This document shows positions 16,992 through 25,875 of a DNA stretch of 64,000 nt, one piece after another; the first letter of the stretch is position 1; each line of letters starts with the position of its first letter. The stretch spans positions 362,538-426,537 of the forward strand of contig DATGLS010000017.1 of the NCBI GenBank assembly GCA_035293985.1. Direction: 5' to 3'. The stretch comes from JAVDCA01 sp035293985 (GTDB lineage Bacteria > Pseudomonadota > Alphaproteobacteria > Rhizobiales > Xanthobacteraceae). The position numbers and the translations under genes are program-made. A model generated the notes under the pieces. That model was not told the origin of the DNA and made no database searches. It saw only the letters and a list, made by a program, of their open reading frames with translations.

Positions 16992-18029
16992 GTGACTCCA
17001 TCGATGTACGCCCGTGTGGCCGCCGTGTTGCGGGGATTCGACGACAGATACGGCTGGAGCTGGATCGGCGCCTGCCTGAGCGTCGCGATCATCACCGCGG
17101 CCGCCTTCGTGCTCTACCGGAACCTGCGCGGGATCGATGCCAACGAGGTGCTCAACGCGGTGCGCGCGACCGAGCCGCGCGACATCGCGGTCGCCGCCGC
17201 CTTCGTCGCTGCAGCTTATTTCACTCTGACATTCTACGACCTGTTCGCACTGCGCACGATCGGACGCCGCGACCTGTCTTATGGCGTCGCCGCGCTCGGC
17301 GGTTTCACCAGCTACGCAGTCGGCCACAATATCGGCGCCAGCGTCTTCACCGGCGGCGCCGTGCGTTACCGCATCTACTCGACCTACGGCCTTTCGGGAA
17401 TCGAGGTTGCGAAGATCTGCTTCGTTGCCGGGCTCACATTCTGGCTCGGCAATGCGGCGGTGCTCGGCCTCGGCATCACCTGGTCGCCGAGCGCCGCCAC
17501 CGCGATCGATCAGCTGCCCCCGTGGCTCAACCGGACGCTGTCGCTCGCCACCCTCGCGATCCTGCTCATCTACGTGGCGTGGGTGTGGCGCACCCCGCGG
17601 GTGGTCGGCCGCCACGACTGGGTGGTGGCGCTGCCGAACGGCCCGCTCACGCTCGTGCAGATCGCGATCGGCATCATCGATCTCGGCTGCTGCGCCGCCG
17701 CCATGTACATGCTGCTCCCGCATGAGCCGTACATCGGCTTCGTCGTGCTGGCGGTGATCTTCGTCGCCGCGACGTTGCTCGGCTTCGCCAGCCACTCGCC
17801 CGGCGGCCTCGGCGTGTTCGACGCCGCGATGCTGATCGGGCTGTGGCAATACGACAAGGAGCACCTGCTCGCCGGGCTCCTGCTCTTTCGCCTGCTCTAC
17901 TACATCACGCCCTTCATTTTCGCCCTCGCGATCCTGGGCGGCCGCGAGCTGTGGCTGAGCGTGCGGTCGCGGCGGCGCAGCCGGATCGCCGCGCAGCGAA
18001 ACGGCGCGTCATGCCCGCCGGAGCGCTGA
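16992..18029 (+). CDS. LPG-synthase-type transmembrane protein (MprF N-terminal/UPF0104 family)
   Basis: 345 residues with eight or so hydrophobic helices. Family signatures are FTSYAVGHNIGASVFTGGAV with RYRIY after it, and FASHSPGGLGVFDAAML, which match the flippase-like membrane half of MprF. The aminoacyl-transferase domain is absent, so it probably moves lipids and does not aminoacylate them. The GTG at 16992 follows AAGGGC; ATG 17004 is an alternative. It lies only 49 bases before phoR, which suggests co-transcription. Confidence 0.85.
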   Translation: MTPSMYARVAAVLRGFDDRYGWSWIGACLSVAIITAAAFVLYRNLRGIDANEVLNAVRATEPRDIAVAAAFVAAAYFTLTFYDLFALRTIGRRDLSYGVAALGGFTSYAVGHNIGASVFTGGAVRYRIYSTYGLSGIEVAKICFVAGLTFWLGNAAVLGLGITWSPSAATAIDQLPPWLNRTLSLATLAILLIYVAWVWRTPRVVGRHDWVVALPNGPLTLVQIAIGIIDLGCCAAAMYMLLPHEPYIGFVVLAVIFVAATLLGFASHSPGGLGVFDAAMLIGLWQYDKEHLLAGLLLFRLLYYITPFIFALAILGGRELWLSVRSRRRSRIAAQRNGASCPPER

Positions 18030-18078
18030 CGCCCGCGCCATAGCCACCGCGGCGGAACTTGCGCTAGATATCTGCACG

Positions 18079-19368
18079 ATGGCGATCGAGGACCAGCGGC
18101 GGACATATGGCGAGCCGGCCTCCTGGATCGGCCGGCTCAAGCGCGCGCGGCTCGTTCTCGTCGCGGGCGCGCTCGTCTTCCTGGCGCTGGTCGGCATGAG
18201 CGTGCTGACCCCGGTGCAGTCGTTGATCGGCTTCGTGATCATGGCCGCAGCGGCGCTGATCGATTTCGATCGCGCCGAGGACCAGGCGCCGCCGCCGGTC
18301 ACGCTGCAAAGCGTGCCGTTCGCCGCGGACTGGCTGATCGAAACGGCGATTTCCGGCCTTCCCGACCCGGTGATCGCGCTCGACTATCGCGGCAACGTGG
18401 TTGGATCGAATGCGCCCGCGCGCCAGATCGCGCCGACGCTGACGCGCGGCGCGCCGCTGCTGCTCGCATTGCGTATTCCCGAGATCAGCGACGCGGTTCG
18501 TCGCGCCGTCGAGAGCGGCGAGACGCAGCGCGTCGAGTTTTTCGAGAAGGTCCCGACCCACCGCTGGTCCGAGGCATTCGTCGCGCCGGTCGCGGTGCCG
18601 ACCACGATCTCGGACCGGCGCGAGCTCGTGTTCGTCACCCTGCACGATCTCACGCCGATCAAACAGGTGGAGGAAATGCGCGCCGACTTCGTCGCCAATG
18701 CGAGCCACGAGCTGCGCACGCCGCTCGCCTCGCTGTCCGGATTCATCGAGACGCTGCAGGGTCCGGCGCGCAACGATCCGCAGGCGCGCGAGCGCTTTCT
18801 CGCGATCATGAAGGCGCAGGCGAATCGCATGGCGCGGCTGATCGACGACCTGTTGTCGCTCTCGCGCATCGAGCTCAAGGCGCACGTGCAGCCCGAGCAC
18901 CAGGTCGACCTCGCGCCCATCGTGCGCCAGGTCTCGGACGGGCTGCAGACGCTCGCGCGCGACCGCGGCGTCGACATCAAGATCGCGCTTCCACCCGACG
19001 CGCTGTCGGTGCGCGGCGACCGCGACGAGCTGATCCGCGTGTTCGAGAACCTGGTCGAGAACGGGCTCAAATACGGCGCCGCCGGCAAACGGGTCGACAT
19101 CACGCTCGGCCGTGAGACGAGCGACAACGAGGCAGTCGTGGCGGTGCGCGACTACGGGCCGGGCATCGCGCCCGAGCATCTGCCGCGACTGACCGAGCGT
19201 TTCTATCGCGTCGACGTGACCGAGAGTCGGGCCCAGGGCGGGACCGGTCTCGGGCTCGCGCTGGTCAAGCACATCCTGCACCGCCACCGCGGGCGGCTGA
19301 CCATCGACAGCGCCCCCGGCAAGGGCGCGACCTTCACGGTGCGGCTGCCGCTCGACCAGCGGAAATAG
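18079..19368 (+). CDS. phoR: Phosphate-regulon sensor kinase PhoR
   Basis: 429 residues. Two N-terminal helices (about 25-40 and 45-62) are followed by a PAS domain (about 92-190, with GLPDPVIALDYRGNVVGSN), a HisKA domain with FVANASHELRTPLASLSGF (His210), N-box ENLVENGLKYG, and G-box GGTGLGLALVKHIL. This short-PAS layout and the linkage to pst-phoU-phoB identify PhoR. It should autophosphorylate under phosphate starvation and phosphorylate PhoB. It is separated from the rest of the regulon by a minisatellite and a metal exporter. Confidence 0.93.
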   Translation: MAIEDQRRTYGEPASWIGRLKRARLVLVAGALVFLALVGMSVLTPVQSLIGFVIMAAAALIDFDRAEDQAPPPVTLQSVPFAADWLIETAISGLPDPVIALDYRGNVVGSNAPARQIAPTLTRGAPLLLALRIPEISDAVRRAVESGETQRVEFFEKVPTHRWSEAFVAPVAVPTTISDRRELVFVTLHDLTPIKQVEEMRADFVANASHELRTPLASLSGFIETLQGPARNDPQARERFLAIMKAQANRMARLIDDLLSLSRIELKAHVQPEHQVDLAPIVRQVSDGLQTLARDRGVDIKIALPPDALSVRGDRDELIRVFENLVENGLKYGAAGKRVDITLGRETSDNEAVVAVRDYGPGIAPEHLPRLTERFYRVDVTESRAQGGTGLGLALVKHILHRHRGRLTIDSAPGKGATFTVRLPLDQRK

Positions 19369-19451
19369 AAACTGTTGAAATCATTTTGTTTTTTCTTCTG
19401 GCTTCGTTCCGCCAAAACCGTTTTCGTGTGACTGCGAATCCAGAGCGCGCT

Positions 19452-19622
19452 TTCGTTCGGGCGGCTTTGGCTTCGTTCGGGCGGCTTTGGCTTCGTTTGG
19501 ACGGCTTGGCTTCGTTCGGGCAGCCTGGCTTCGTTCGGGCGGCTTGGCTTCGTTCGGGCGGCTTGGCTTCATTGGGGCAGCTTGGGTTCGTTCGGGGCAG
19601 CGTGGGTTCGTTCGAGCGCGGC
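19452..19622. repeat. Minisatellite of about nine 19-20-bp units
   Basis: Contiguous degenerate copies of TTCGTTCGGGCGGCTTGGC start at 19452, 19472, 19492, 19511, 19530, 19549, 19568, 19587 and 19607; the first two and the eighth are 20 bp. There are no spacers. On the minus strand the array reads as Asn-Glu-Ala-Lys/Arg-Thr-Lys-Pro repeats, but it has no start context, so translation is doubtful. It occupies most of the 446-base gap after phoR, whose remainder shows no gene. Confidence 0.9.
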
Positions 19623-19814
19623 TTCGTCGTCAGGCAAAACGGCTGGCAAAGCGGCCGCGCGTCGTTCGCCGGCTCATATTGGCGAATGAGCACACGGCGC
19701 GGAAGAGCGTTCTGGATCTAGCCCCGCTATTCACTCGTCACCGACCGGCGCAACGCCCGCTCGCGAGAACAGCCGCGACAGGCTATCTCTTTCACAAATC
19801 GGCGGAGCGGATCG

Positions 19815-20738
19815 ATGGCGCATCACGACCACGACCATCATCACCACGACCGGCACCATCACGCGCCGGCGCGCTTCGGCACGGCTTTTGCGATCGGCAC
19901 GGCACTCAACCTCGGTTTTGCGCTGGTCGAGATCGGCGTCGGCTTCTACGCCAACTCGCTCGCGCTGATCTCCGACGCCATGCACAATTTCTCCGACGTC
20001 GTCTGCCTGCTGCTCGCCTGGGGAGCCGCCTGGCTGTGCACCCGCGCCCCGACTGCCTCGCGCACCTACGGCTACCGCCGCGCCTCCATCCTCGCCGCGC
20101 TCGCCAATGCGGCGCTACTGTTCGCCGCGACCGGCGCCATTCTCACCGAGGCGGTGCAGCGGCTGCTCGCGCCGCAACCGATCGCGGCCGCTACGGTGCT
20201 GTGGGTCGCGGCGCTGGGCATCGTCATCAACACGGGGACGGCGCTCATGTTCATGCGCGACCGCGCCCGCGACCTCAATCTCAGGGGCGCCTTCCTGCAC
20301 ATGGTGGGCGACGCGATCGTCTCGGTCGGCGTCGTCGTTGCGGCGCTGCTGATCGGCTGGACCGGGCGGCTGTGGCTCGATCCGGCCGTGAGCATCGCGA
20401 TCGCCGTCGTCATCCTGGTCGCCACCTGGAGCCTCACCCGCGATGCGCTCAACCTCGCGCTCGATGCGGTGCCGGCCGGCATCGACCGCCATGCGGTCGA
20501 GGCCTACCTCGCGGGCCTGCCCGGCGTCACCGAGGTGCACGACCTGCACATCTGGGCCATGAGCACCACCGAGACCGCCTTGACGGCGCACCTGGTGCGG
20601 CCGAACGCCGGCCTCGACGATCACCTGCTGACCGATGCGGCGCACGAGCTCGATCGGCGTTTCGGCATTCGCCACGCCACCATGCAGGTGGAAGCCGGGC
20701 TTGCCGAGTGCCGCCTCGCACCCGCCCACGTGGTGTAA
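19815..20738 (+). CDS. Cation diffusion facilitator, zinc-type (ZitB/CzcD-like)
   Basis: 307 residues. A histidine-rich N-terminus (11 of the first 19 residues are His) precedes six membrane helices. Both metal-site motifs of the family are present: HNFSD in helix 2 and HMVGD in helix 5. The C-terminal domain VTEVHDLHIWAMSTTETALT is the cytoplasmic ferredoxin-like dimerisation domain. It should export Zn(II) or a similar cation in exchange for protons. Its position between phoR and pstC is unusual and coincides with the place where pstS would be expected. Confidence 0.92.
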   Translation: MAHHDHDHHHHDRHHHAPARFGTAFAIGTALNLGFALVEIGVGFYANSLALISDAMHNFSDVVCLLLAWGAAWLCTRAPTASRTYGYRRASILAALANAALLFAATGAILTEAVQRLLAPQPIAAATVLWVAALGIVINTGTALMFMRDRARDLNLRGAFLHMVGDAIVSVGVVVAALLIGWTGRLWLDPAVSIAIAVVILVATWSLTRDALNLALDAVPAGIDRHAVEAYLAGLPGVTEVHDLHIWAMSTTETALTAHLVRPNAGLDDHLLTDAAHELDRRFGIRHATMQVEAGLAECRLAPAHVV

Positions 20739-20876
20739 TTTGCCGGCATAGCCGGTGTCGTCACGCCCATCCTCATGCGCCGGGATCGACGCCGTCACGT
20801 GGGCCGGCGGCGCTTGGTCAATTTTCCCCAAATACGCGGCCAAGCACAAAAAGACATTTACGATCAATATATTAAC

Positions 20877-20905
20877 TCGTCATCGAACTGTCATTCAGAT
20901 ATCAT
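20877..20905 (+). promoter_or_regulatory. PHO box upstream of pstC
   Basis: Three heptamers at 11-base spacing match the PhoB recognition repeat CTGTCAT: TCGTCAT (20877-20883), CTGTCAT (20888-20894, perfect) and ATATCAT (20899-20905), each pair separated by four bases. It lies in the most AT-rich part of the gap and points toward pstC, about 400 bases before its start. Confidence 0.7.
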
Positions 20906-21307
20906 AAAACCGCGGCATGGCTGGCGTACCACTGAGGCGCACCCGACGGCAGCTGACCTCGCGCTCGGCTGCCGAAAGTGCGTCGGTGATCAAAGCTCAA
21001 TCGCACAATACTCAATCGCACAATAAGAGCCGGCAACGCACCCGCGCCTTCGTGGACGTGCGTTCATCGGTGTTTTCGCCAGGCAGGGGAGCCGTCATGA
21101 GGCCAGCAGGATTTGTTGCCGCTACCCGTGCGTGCGACGGCGCACGCACGCGTGCGACCGACCGAGCGGCCCGCGCCAACGATTGACGCCGGCACGCGCA
21201 GTCGTTCGTCGCACAATTCCAGCGGCCCAACTCGCGCAACTCGTTCCGCAGCCGCAAGGCCGATCTAGTGAGCTCTCCGAATCGGTCCCCGTCGAGAGGA
21301 GGGCGCA
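20906..21307 (+). other. Long leader between the PHO box and pstC; no pstS
   Basis: About 400 bases without a convincing gene. A 15-bp direct repeat, TCAATCGCACAATA with one following base, occurs twice at about 20998-21027. Short frames exist but none has a signal peptide or any PstS-like motif. The segment ends with GAGAGGAGGGCGCA, the ribosome-binding site of pstC. It may be what remains after loss of a gene. Confidence 0.5.
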
Positions 21308-22324
21308 GTGTCATCAGGCGGGAGGCCATCCGTGGTGGACGTCGCGTTGCACAGCACCGCAATAGCAGAACCGGTCTCTCCCTCCCGGATCCGGACGCTG
21401 GCTAGATTCCGCTTCCGCGACAACGCGTTTCGCATCACCACCCGCGCCGCCGCGATCAGCGTCCTGGTGATCCTCGGCGGCATCATCCTCTCGCTCATCA
21501 TCGGTGCATGGCCGGCGATCGACGCCTTCGGGTTCCGGTTCTTGACGACCGAGACCTGGGACCCGGTCGCCGACAAATACGGCGCGCTCGCGCCGATCTT
21601 CGGGACGCTCGTGACCTCGCTCATCGCCATGCTGATCGCGATCCCGCTCGGCCTCCTCATCACGCTGTTTCTCACCGAGCTGTGCCCCAAGTGGTTGCGG
21701 CGACCGATCGCCATCGCGATCGAGCTGCTCGCCGGCATTCCCAGCATCATCTACGGGATCTGGGGCCTCTTCATCTTCGTGCCCTTCATGCAGACCTGGG
21801 TGCAGCCCTATCTGACCGAGTGGTTCGGATGGATTCCCTACTTCGGCAATCTCTTCCAGGGACCGCCGCTCGGGATCGGCATGCTGACGGCCGGCCTGAT
21901 CCTCGCCATCATGGTGCTGCCGTTCATCACCTCGGTGTCACGCGACGTTTTCGAGGCGGTGCCGCCGGTGCTCAAGGAGGCGGCCTACGGGCTCGGCTGC
22001 ACCACTTCCGAGGTGGTGCGCCACGTGGTGCTGCCCTACACGCGGGTCGGCGTGATCGGCGGCGTGATGCTGGCGCTCGGCCGCGCGCTCGGCGAGACCA
22101 TGGCGGTCACCTTCGTGATCGGCAATGCGTACCAGGTCTCGCCCTCTCTCCTCACCCAGGGCACCACCATATCGGCGACGATCGCCAACGAGTTCACGGA
22201 GGCCGAGTCGGCCCTGCATACCGCCGCGCTCATCGAGCTCGGCCTGATCCTGTTCGTAATCACTTTCATCGTGCTGGCCGCCGCGCGTTACATGCTGCTG
22301 CGGATGGAACGCCGGGCCGGATGA
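21308..22324 (+). CDS. pstC: Phosphate ABC transporter permease PstC
   Basis: 338 residues, GTG start behind GAGGAGGGCG. Six core membrane helices, with the motif KEAAYGLGCTTSEVVRHVVL (the EAA loop that contacts PstB) and the signature LGRALGETMAVTFVIGNAY. The periplasmic PstC segment TWDPVADKYGALAPIFGTLV is present. It forms the channel with PstA. Its stop overlaps the pstA start by four bases. The binding protein PstS, normally the gene just upstream, is absent. Confidence 0.95.
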   Translation: MSSGGRPSVVDVALHSTAIAEPVSPSRIRTLARFRFRDNAFRITTRAAAISVLVILGGIILSLIIGAWPAIDAFGFRFLTTETWDPVADKYGALAPIFGTLVTSLIAMLIAIPLGLLITLFLTELCPKWLRRPIAIAIELLAGIPSIIYGIWGLFIFVPFMQTWVQPYLTEWFGWIPYFGNLFQGPPLGIGMLTAGLILAIMVLPFITSVSRDVFEAVPPVLKEAAYGLGCTTSEVVRHVVLPYTRVGVIGGVMLALGRALGETMAVTFVIGNAYQVSPSLLTQGTTISATIANEFTEAESALHTAALIELGLILFVITFIVLAAARYMLLRMERRAG

Positions 22325-23178
22325 GCGCCATGACCCTCTATCAACGCCGCAAGCTGAAGAACGGGATCGTCATCTTCTCCGCGCTGCTCGCGACCGCGAT
22401 CGGTCTCGGCTGGCTCGCCGCCATCCTCGGCACGCTCCTGTTCCATGGCGCTGCCGGCCTGTCGCTGGCGGTGTTCACCCAGAACACGCCGCCGGCGGGA
22501 GCGACGTCGGGCGGCCTCGCCAATGCGATCGTGGGAAGCGTCCTGATGACGACGATCGCCGTCGTCATCGGCACGCCGATCGGCATCCTGGCCGGAACCT
22601 ACATGGCCGAGTACGGACGATTTGCCAAGCTCACGCACGTGGTGCGCTTCATCAACGACATCCTGCTGAGCGCGCCCTCGATCATCGTCGGCCTGTTCGT
22701 CTACGACCTCATGGTGCTTCCCCACCTGCCCGGCTTCTCCGGAATCGCGGGCTCGATCGCGCTCGCTTTTCTCGTGATTCCAGTGGTCGTGCGCACCACC
22801 GAGGACATGCTGGCGCTGGTCCCGAAGGAGTTGCGCGAGGCGGCGAGCGCGCTCGGCATGCCGCTCGCCTACGTGGTCGGCAAGGTCTCCTACCGCGCGG
22901 CGCGCGCCGGCATCGTCACCGGCATCCTGCTCGCGGTGGCGCGCATCAGCGGCGAGACCGCGCCGCTCCTGTTCACCGCTTTCAACAACCAGTTCTTCAA
23001 CTGGAATCTGTTCCGGGACGGGATGGCGAGCCTGCCGGCCGTCATCTTCTTCTTCTCGCTCAGTCCGGACGAGGAATGGAAAGCCCTGGCCTGGACCGGC
23101 GCATTGATCATCACCCTGGCGGTGCTCGCGTTGAGCATCACCGCACGCGCGCTCGCGTCATCGAGGAAAGCGTCATGA
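22321..23178 (+). CDS. pstA: Phosphate ABC transporter permease PstA
   Basis: 285 residues with six helices. The family stretch GGLANAIVGSVLMTTIAVVI, the EAA loop PKELREAASALGMPLAYVVG and ARISGETAPLLFTAFNNQFF are typical of PstA. It pairs with PstC in the membrane. It is joined to pstC and to pstB by ATGA overlaps, so the three are translationally coupled. Confidence 0.95.
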   Translation: MSAMTLYQRRKLKNGIVIFSALLATAIGLGWLAAILGTLLFHGAAGLSLAVFTQNTPPAGATSGGLANAIVGSVLMTTIAVVIGTPIGILAGTYMAEYGRFAKLTHVVRFINDILLSAPSIIVGLFVYDLMVLPHLPGFSGIAGSIALAFLVIPVVVRTTEDMLALVPKELREAASALGMPLAYVVGKVSYRAARAGIVTGILLAVARISGETAPLLFTAFNNQFFNWNLFRDGMASLPAVIFFFSLSPDEEWKALAWTGALIITLAVLALSITARALASSRKAS

Positions 23179-23999
23179 GCATGGCCTCCGTCCACAGTTC
23201 GACCCCCGTGCCGGCCGTCACCAGCCATGCCGAGACCGGCCCCCTGGAGGAGAAGATCGCGGTCCGCAAGCTGAACTTCTTCTACGGCAGCCACCGCGCG
23301 CTCAAGGACATCGACGTCTCGCTCTACACCAGGCGCGTCACCGCCTTCATCGGCCCGTCGGGCTGCGGAAAGTCGACGCTGCTGCGCATCCTCAACCGCG
23401 TCTACGACCTCTACCCGAACCAGCGTGCCGAGGGCGAGGTGCTGCTCGACGGGCACAACATCCTGGATGCCGGCGTCGATCTCAACCTGCTGCGCTCGCG
23501 CGTCGGCATGGTGTTCCAGAAGCCGACCCCGTTCCCGATGTCGATCTACGAGAACATCGCGTTCGGCGTGCGGCTGTACGAGCGTCCGGGAAAGGGCGAG
23601 CTCGACACCCGCGTCGAGCAGGCGCTGCGCCGCGCCGCGCTGTGGGACGAGGTCAAGGACAAGCTCGATGCCAACGGCCAGAGCCTCTCGGGTGGCCAAC
23701 AGCAGCGCCTGTGCATCGCCCGCACCGTCGCGGTGAAGCCCGAGGTCATCCTGCTCGACGAGCCGTGCTCGGCGCTCGATCCGATCTCGACCGCCAAGAT
23801 CGAGGAGCTGATCGACGAGCTCAAGGAGGAGTACACGATCGCGATCGTCACCCACAACATGCAGCAGGCGGCGCGCTGCTCCGACTACACCGCCTTCATG
23901 TACCTCGGCGAGCTGGTCGAGGTCGACAACACCAGCAAGATGTTCACGACGCCGAGCAAGCGGCAGACGCAGGACTACATCACGGGCCGCTTCGGCTGA
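23175..23999 (+). CDS. pstB: Phosphate ABC transporter ATPase PstB
   Basis: 274 residues. Walker A is GPSGCGKSTLLR, the ABC signature LSGGQQQRLCIAR, Walker B VILLDEPCSALDP, and the switch histidine lies in VTHNMQQAARCSDY. The PstB-specific insert RVYDLYPNQRAEGEVLLDG and the FQKPTPFPMSIYENIAFG Q-loop are present. It powers phosphate import and relays transport state to PhoU/PhoR. Confidence 0.97.
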   Translation: MSMASVHSSTPVPAVTSHAETGPLEEKIAVRKLNFFYGSHRALKDIDVSLYTRRVTAFIGPSGCGKSTLLRILNRVYDLYPNQRAEGEVLLDGHNILDAGVDLNLLRSRVGMVFQKPTPFPMSIYENIAFGVRLYERPGKGELDTRVEQALRRAALWDEVKDKLDANGQSLSGGQQQRLCIARTVAVKPEVILLDEPCSALDPISTAKIEELIDELKEEYTIAIVTHNMQQAARCSDYTAFMYLGELVEVDNTSKMFTTPSKRQTQDYITGRFG

Positions 24000-24048
24000 C
24001 GCGGGCGAATGAGCACGCGCGGACGCCCGAGAATGCGAGGACGTTGAA

Positions 24049-24768
24049 ATGACGATGTCGGAACACACGATCAAGGCCTTCGACGCCGACCTGCAGGACC
24101 TCACCCGCGTCGTCGCCGAGATGGGCGGCCTCGCCGAGCGGCAGGTCGTCAACGCGATCGAGGCGCTCGACAAGCGCGATCTCGCGCTCGCCCAGCGCGT
24201 CATCGCCGACGACGACAAGGTCGACGCGCTGCAGCGCGAGATCGAGGAAAAGTCGATCCTCACCATCGCGCGACGCCAGCCGATGGCGGTCGACCTGCGC
24301 GAGGTGGTCGGCGCGCTGCGCCTGTCCAACGACCTCGAGCGCATCGGCGACCTCGCCAAGAACATCGCCAAGCGCGTCGGCGCGCTCGACGGCGACTTCC
24401 AGCCCCAGCAGGTGATGCGCGGGGTCGAGCACATGGGCGAGCTCGTGCTCGCGCAGATCAAGGAGGTGCTCGACAGCTTCGCCCACCGCGACAGCGCCAA
24501 GGCGCTCACGGTCTGGCGCGGCGACGAGGAGGTCGACGCGGTCAACAATTCGCTGTTTCGCGAGCTCCTCACCTACATGATGGAGGATCCGCGCAACATC
24601 AGCTACTGCATCCATCTCCTGTTCTGCGCCAAGAACATCGAGCGCATGGGCGACCACGCGACCAATATCGCCGAGACCGTCTACTACATGGTCGAGGGCC
24701 ACGCGCTCGCCGAGGAGCGCCCGAAGGGCGACACCACCGCCGTGACGCATGTTCCGTTCCGCAGCTAG
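24049..24768 (+). CDS. phoU: Phosphate transport regulator PhoU
   Basis: 239 residues of two three-helix bundles. Each repeat carries the metal-binding E/DxxxD pattern: LRLSNDLERIGDLAKNIAKR in the first and CAKNIERMGDHATNIAETVY in the second. PhoU links the Pst transporter to PhoR and shuts the regulon down when phosphate is plentiful. It starts 49 bases after pstB. Confidence 0.96.
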   Translation: MTMSEHTIKAFDADLQDLTRVVAEMGGLAERQVVNAIEALDKRDLALAQRVIADDDKVDALQREIEEKSILTIARRQPMAVDLREVVGALRLSNDLERIGDLAKNIAKRVGALDGDFQPQQVMRGVEHMGELVLAQIKEVLDSFAHRDSAKALTVWRGDEEVDAVNNSLFRELLTYMMEDPRNISYCIHLLFCAKNIERMGDHATNIAETVYYMVEGHALAEERPKGDTTAVTHVPFRS

Positions 24769-24861
24769 TGGCCAAGGGGACTTGATGTCTGGTCGCATTT
24801 TTTTCGGCGAACCGGGGACCACCTCGCCGGAAAATGCCCCAGAAACCGGAGCTCGCACCGC

Positions 24862-25572
24862 ATGACGGCCCGCATCCTCATCGTCGAGGACGAAGAACCG
24901 CTCACGATGATCCTGCGCTACAACCTCGAGTCCGAGGGTTACGCGGTCGATGCTTCCGGCCGCGGCGACGAGGCGGAGCTGCGCCTCAAGGAAACGCCGC
25001 CCGACCTCGCGGTGATCGACTGGATGCTGCCCGGCCTGTCGGGCATCGAGCTGATCCGGCGCCTGCGCGCGAAGCCGGAGACGCGGCGGCTGCCGATCAT
25101 CATGCTGACCGCGCGCGGCGAGGAGGCCGAGCGCGTGCGCGGCCTCGCGACCGGCGCCGACGACTACATCGTCAAGCCGTTCTCGGTGCCGGAGCTGCTC
25201 GCCCGCATTCGCGCGCTGCTGCGCCGCTCCAAGCCGGAGCGGGTTGCGGCGCTGCTCTCGGCCGGCGACATCGAGCTCGACCGCGACACCAAACGCGTAT
25301 CGCGCTCGGGCCGCGAGGTGCCGCTCGGCCCGACCGAGTTCCGCCTGCTCGAGTTCCTGCTGGAGAACCCCGGCCGGGTCTTCTCGCGCGAGCAGCTGCT
25401 CGACCAGGTGTGGGGGCGCGACGTCTACATCGACGAGCGCACCGTCGACGTCCATGTCGGCCGACTGCGCAAGGCGCTCAACCGCGGCCGCATGACGGAT
25501 CCGATCCGCACGGTACGCGGCGCCGGCTACGCGCTCAACGACCGCTTCGGCAAGCCGGCGCAGCAGGGGTAG
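24862..25572 (+). CDS. phoB: Phosphate-regulon response regulator PhoB
   Basis: 236 residues. The receiver domain has Glu9-Asp10 and phospho-acceptor Asp53 (in LAVIDWMLPGLSG) with TGADDYIVKPFS. The winged helix reads LGPTEFRLLEFLLENPGRVF and VWGRDVYIDERTVDVHVGRL, the PhoB type. It should bind the PHO box found before pstC. The 93-base gap after phoU may hold a second promoter. Confidence 0.96.
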   Translation: MTARILIVEDEEPLTMILRYNLESEGYAVDASGRGDEAELRLKETPPDLAVIDWMLPGLSGIELIRRLRAKPETRRLPIIMLTARGEEAERVRGLATGADDYIVKPFSVPELLARIRALLRRSKPERVAALLSAGDIELDRDTKRVSRSGREVPLGPTEFRLLEFLLENPGRVFSREQLLDQVWGRDVYIDERTVDVHVGRLRKALNRGRMTDPIRTVRGAGYALNDRFGKPAQQG

Positions 25573-25875
25573 CTCTCCCAGCATTCCGCGTCCCAGCGGA
25601 CTGCACGTCGCCTCGTAGAACCACGTAGCGCGCCAAAGTCGCATTTTCGACAGACGTTCACGCCCCGCCCCGCAAGTGTTCCGCCCGCAGGGAACTATGC
25701 CGCTGCACAACGGGTAGCCGCGCAGCCGCGGACTTTCGTCGATCGCAACGACCAACCGTTAACAATCCCGCCAGCACCGGCGGGACCCGTCGTTGCTCGG
25801 CGGCGTTTGCACCTCAACAGCGCGCGATCCGGCGGACCGCTCGGCCCGGTGCGCGCCCGATGGGACGGGTGGGAT
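25573..25875. other. Gap without a recognisable gene
   Basis: About 300 bases between phoB and the next reading frame. I see no gene, RNA or strong hairpin with a U tract here. Confidence 0.5.

Noticed and set aside
19452..19622. Possible CRISPR array
   Set aside because: The units are contiguous with no spacers and no cas genes are present; it is a minisatellite.
20917..21186. An 89-codon frame between the PHO box and pstC as a PstS remnant
   Set aside because: No signal peptide, no phosphate-binding motif and no similarity to PstS that I can see.
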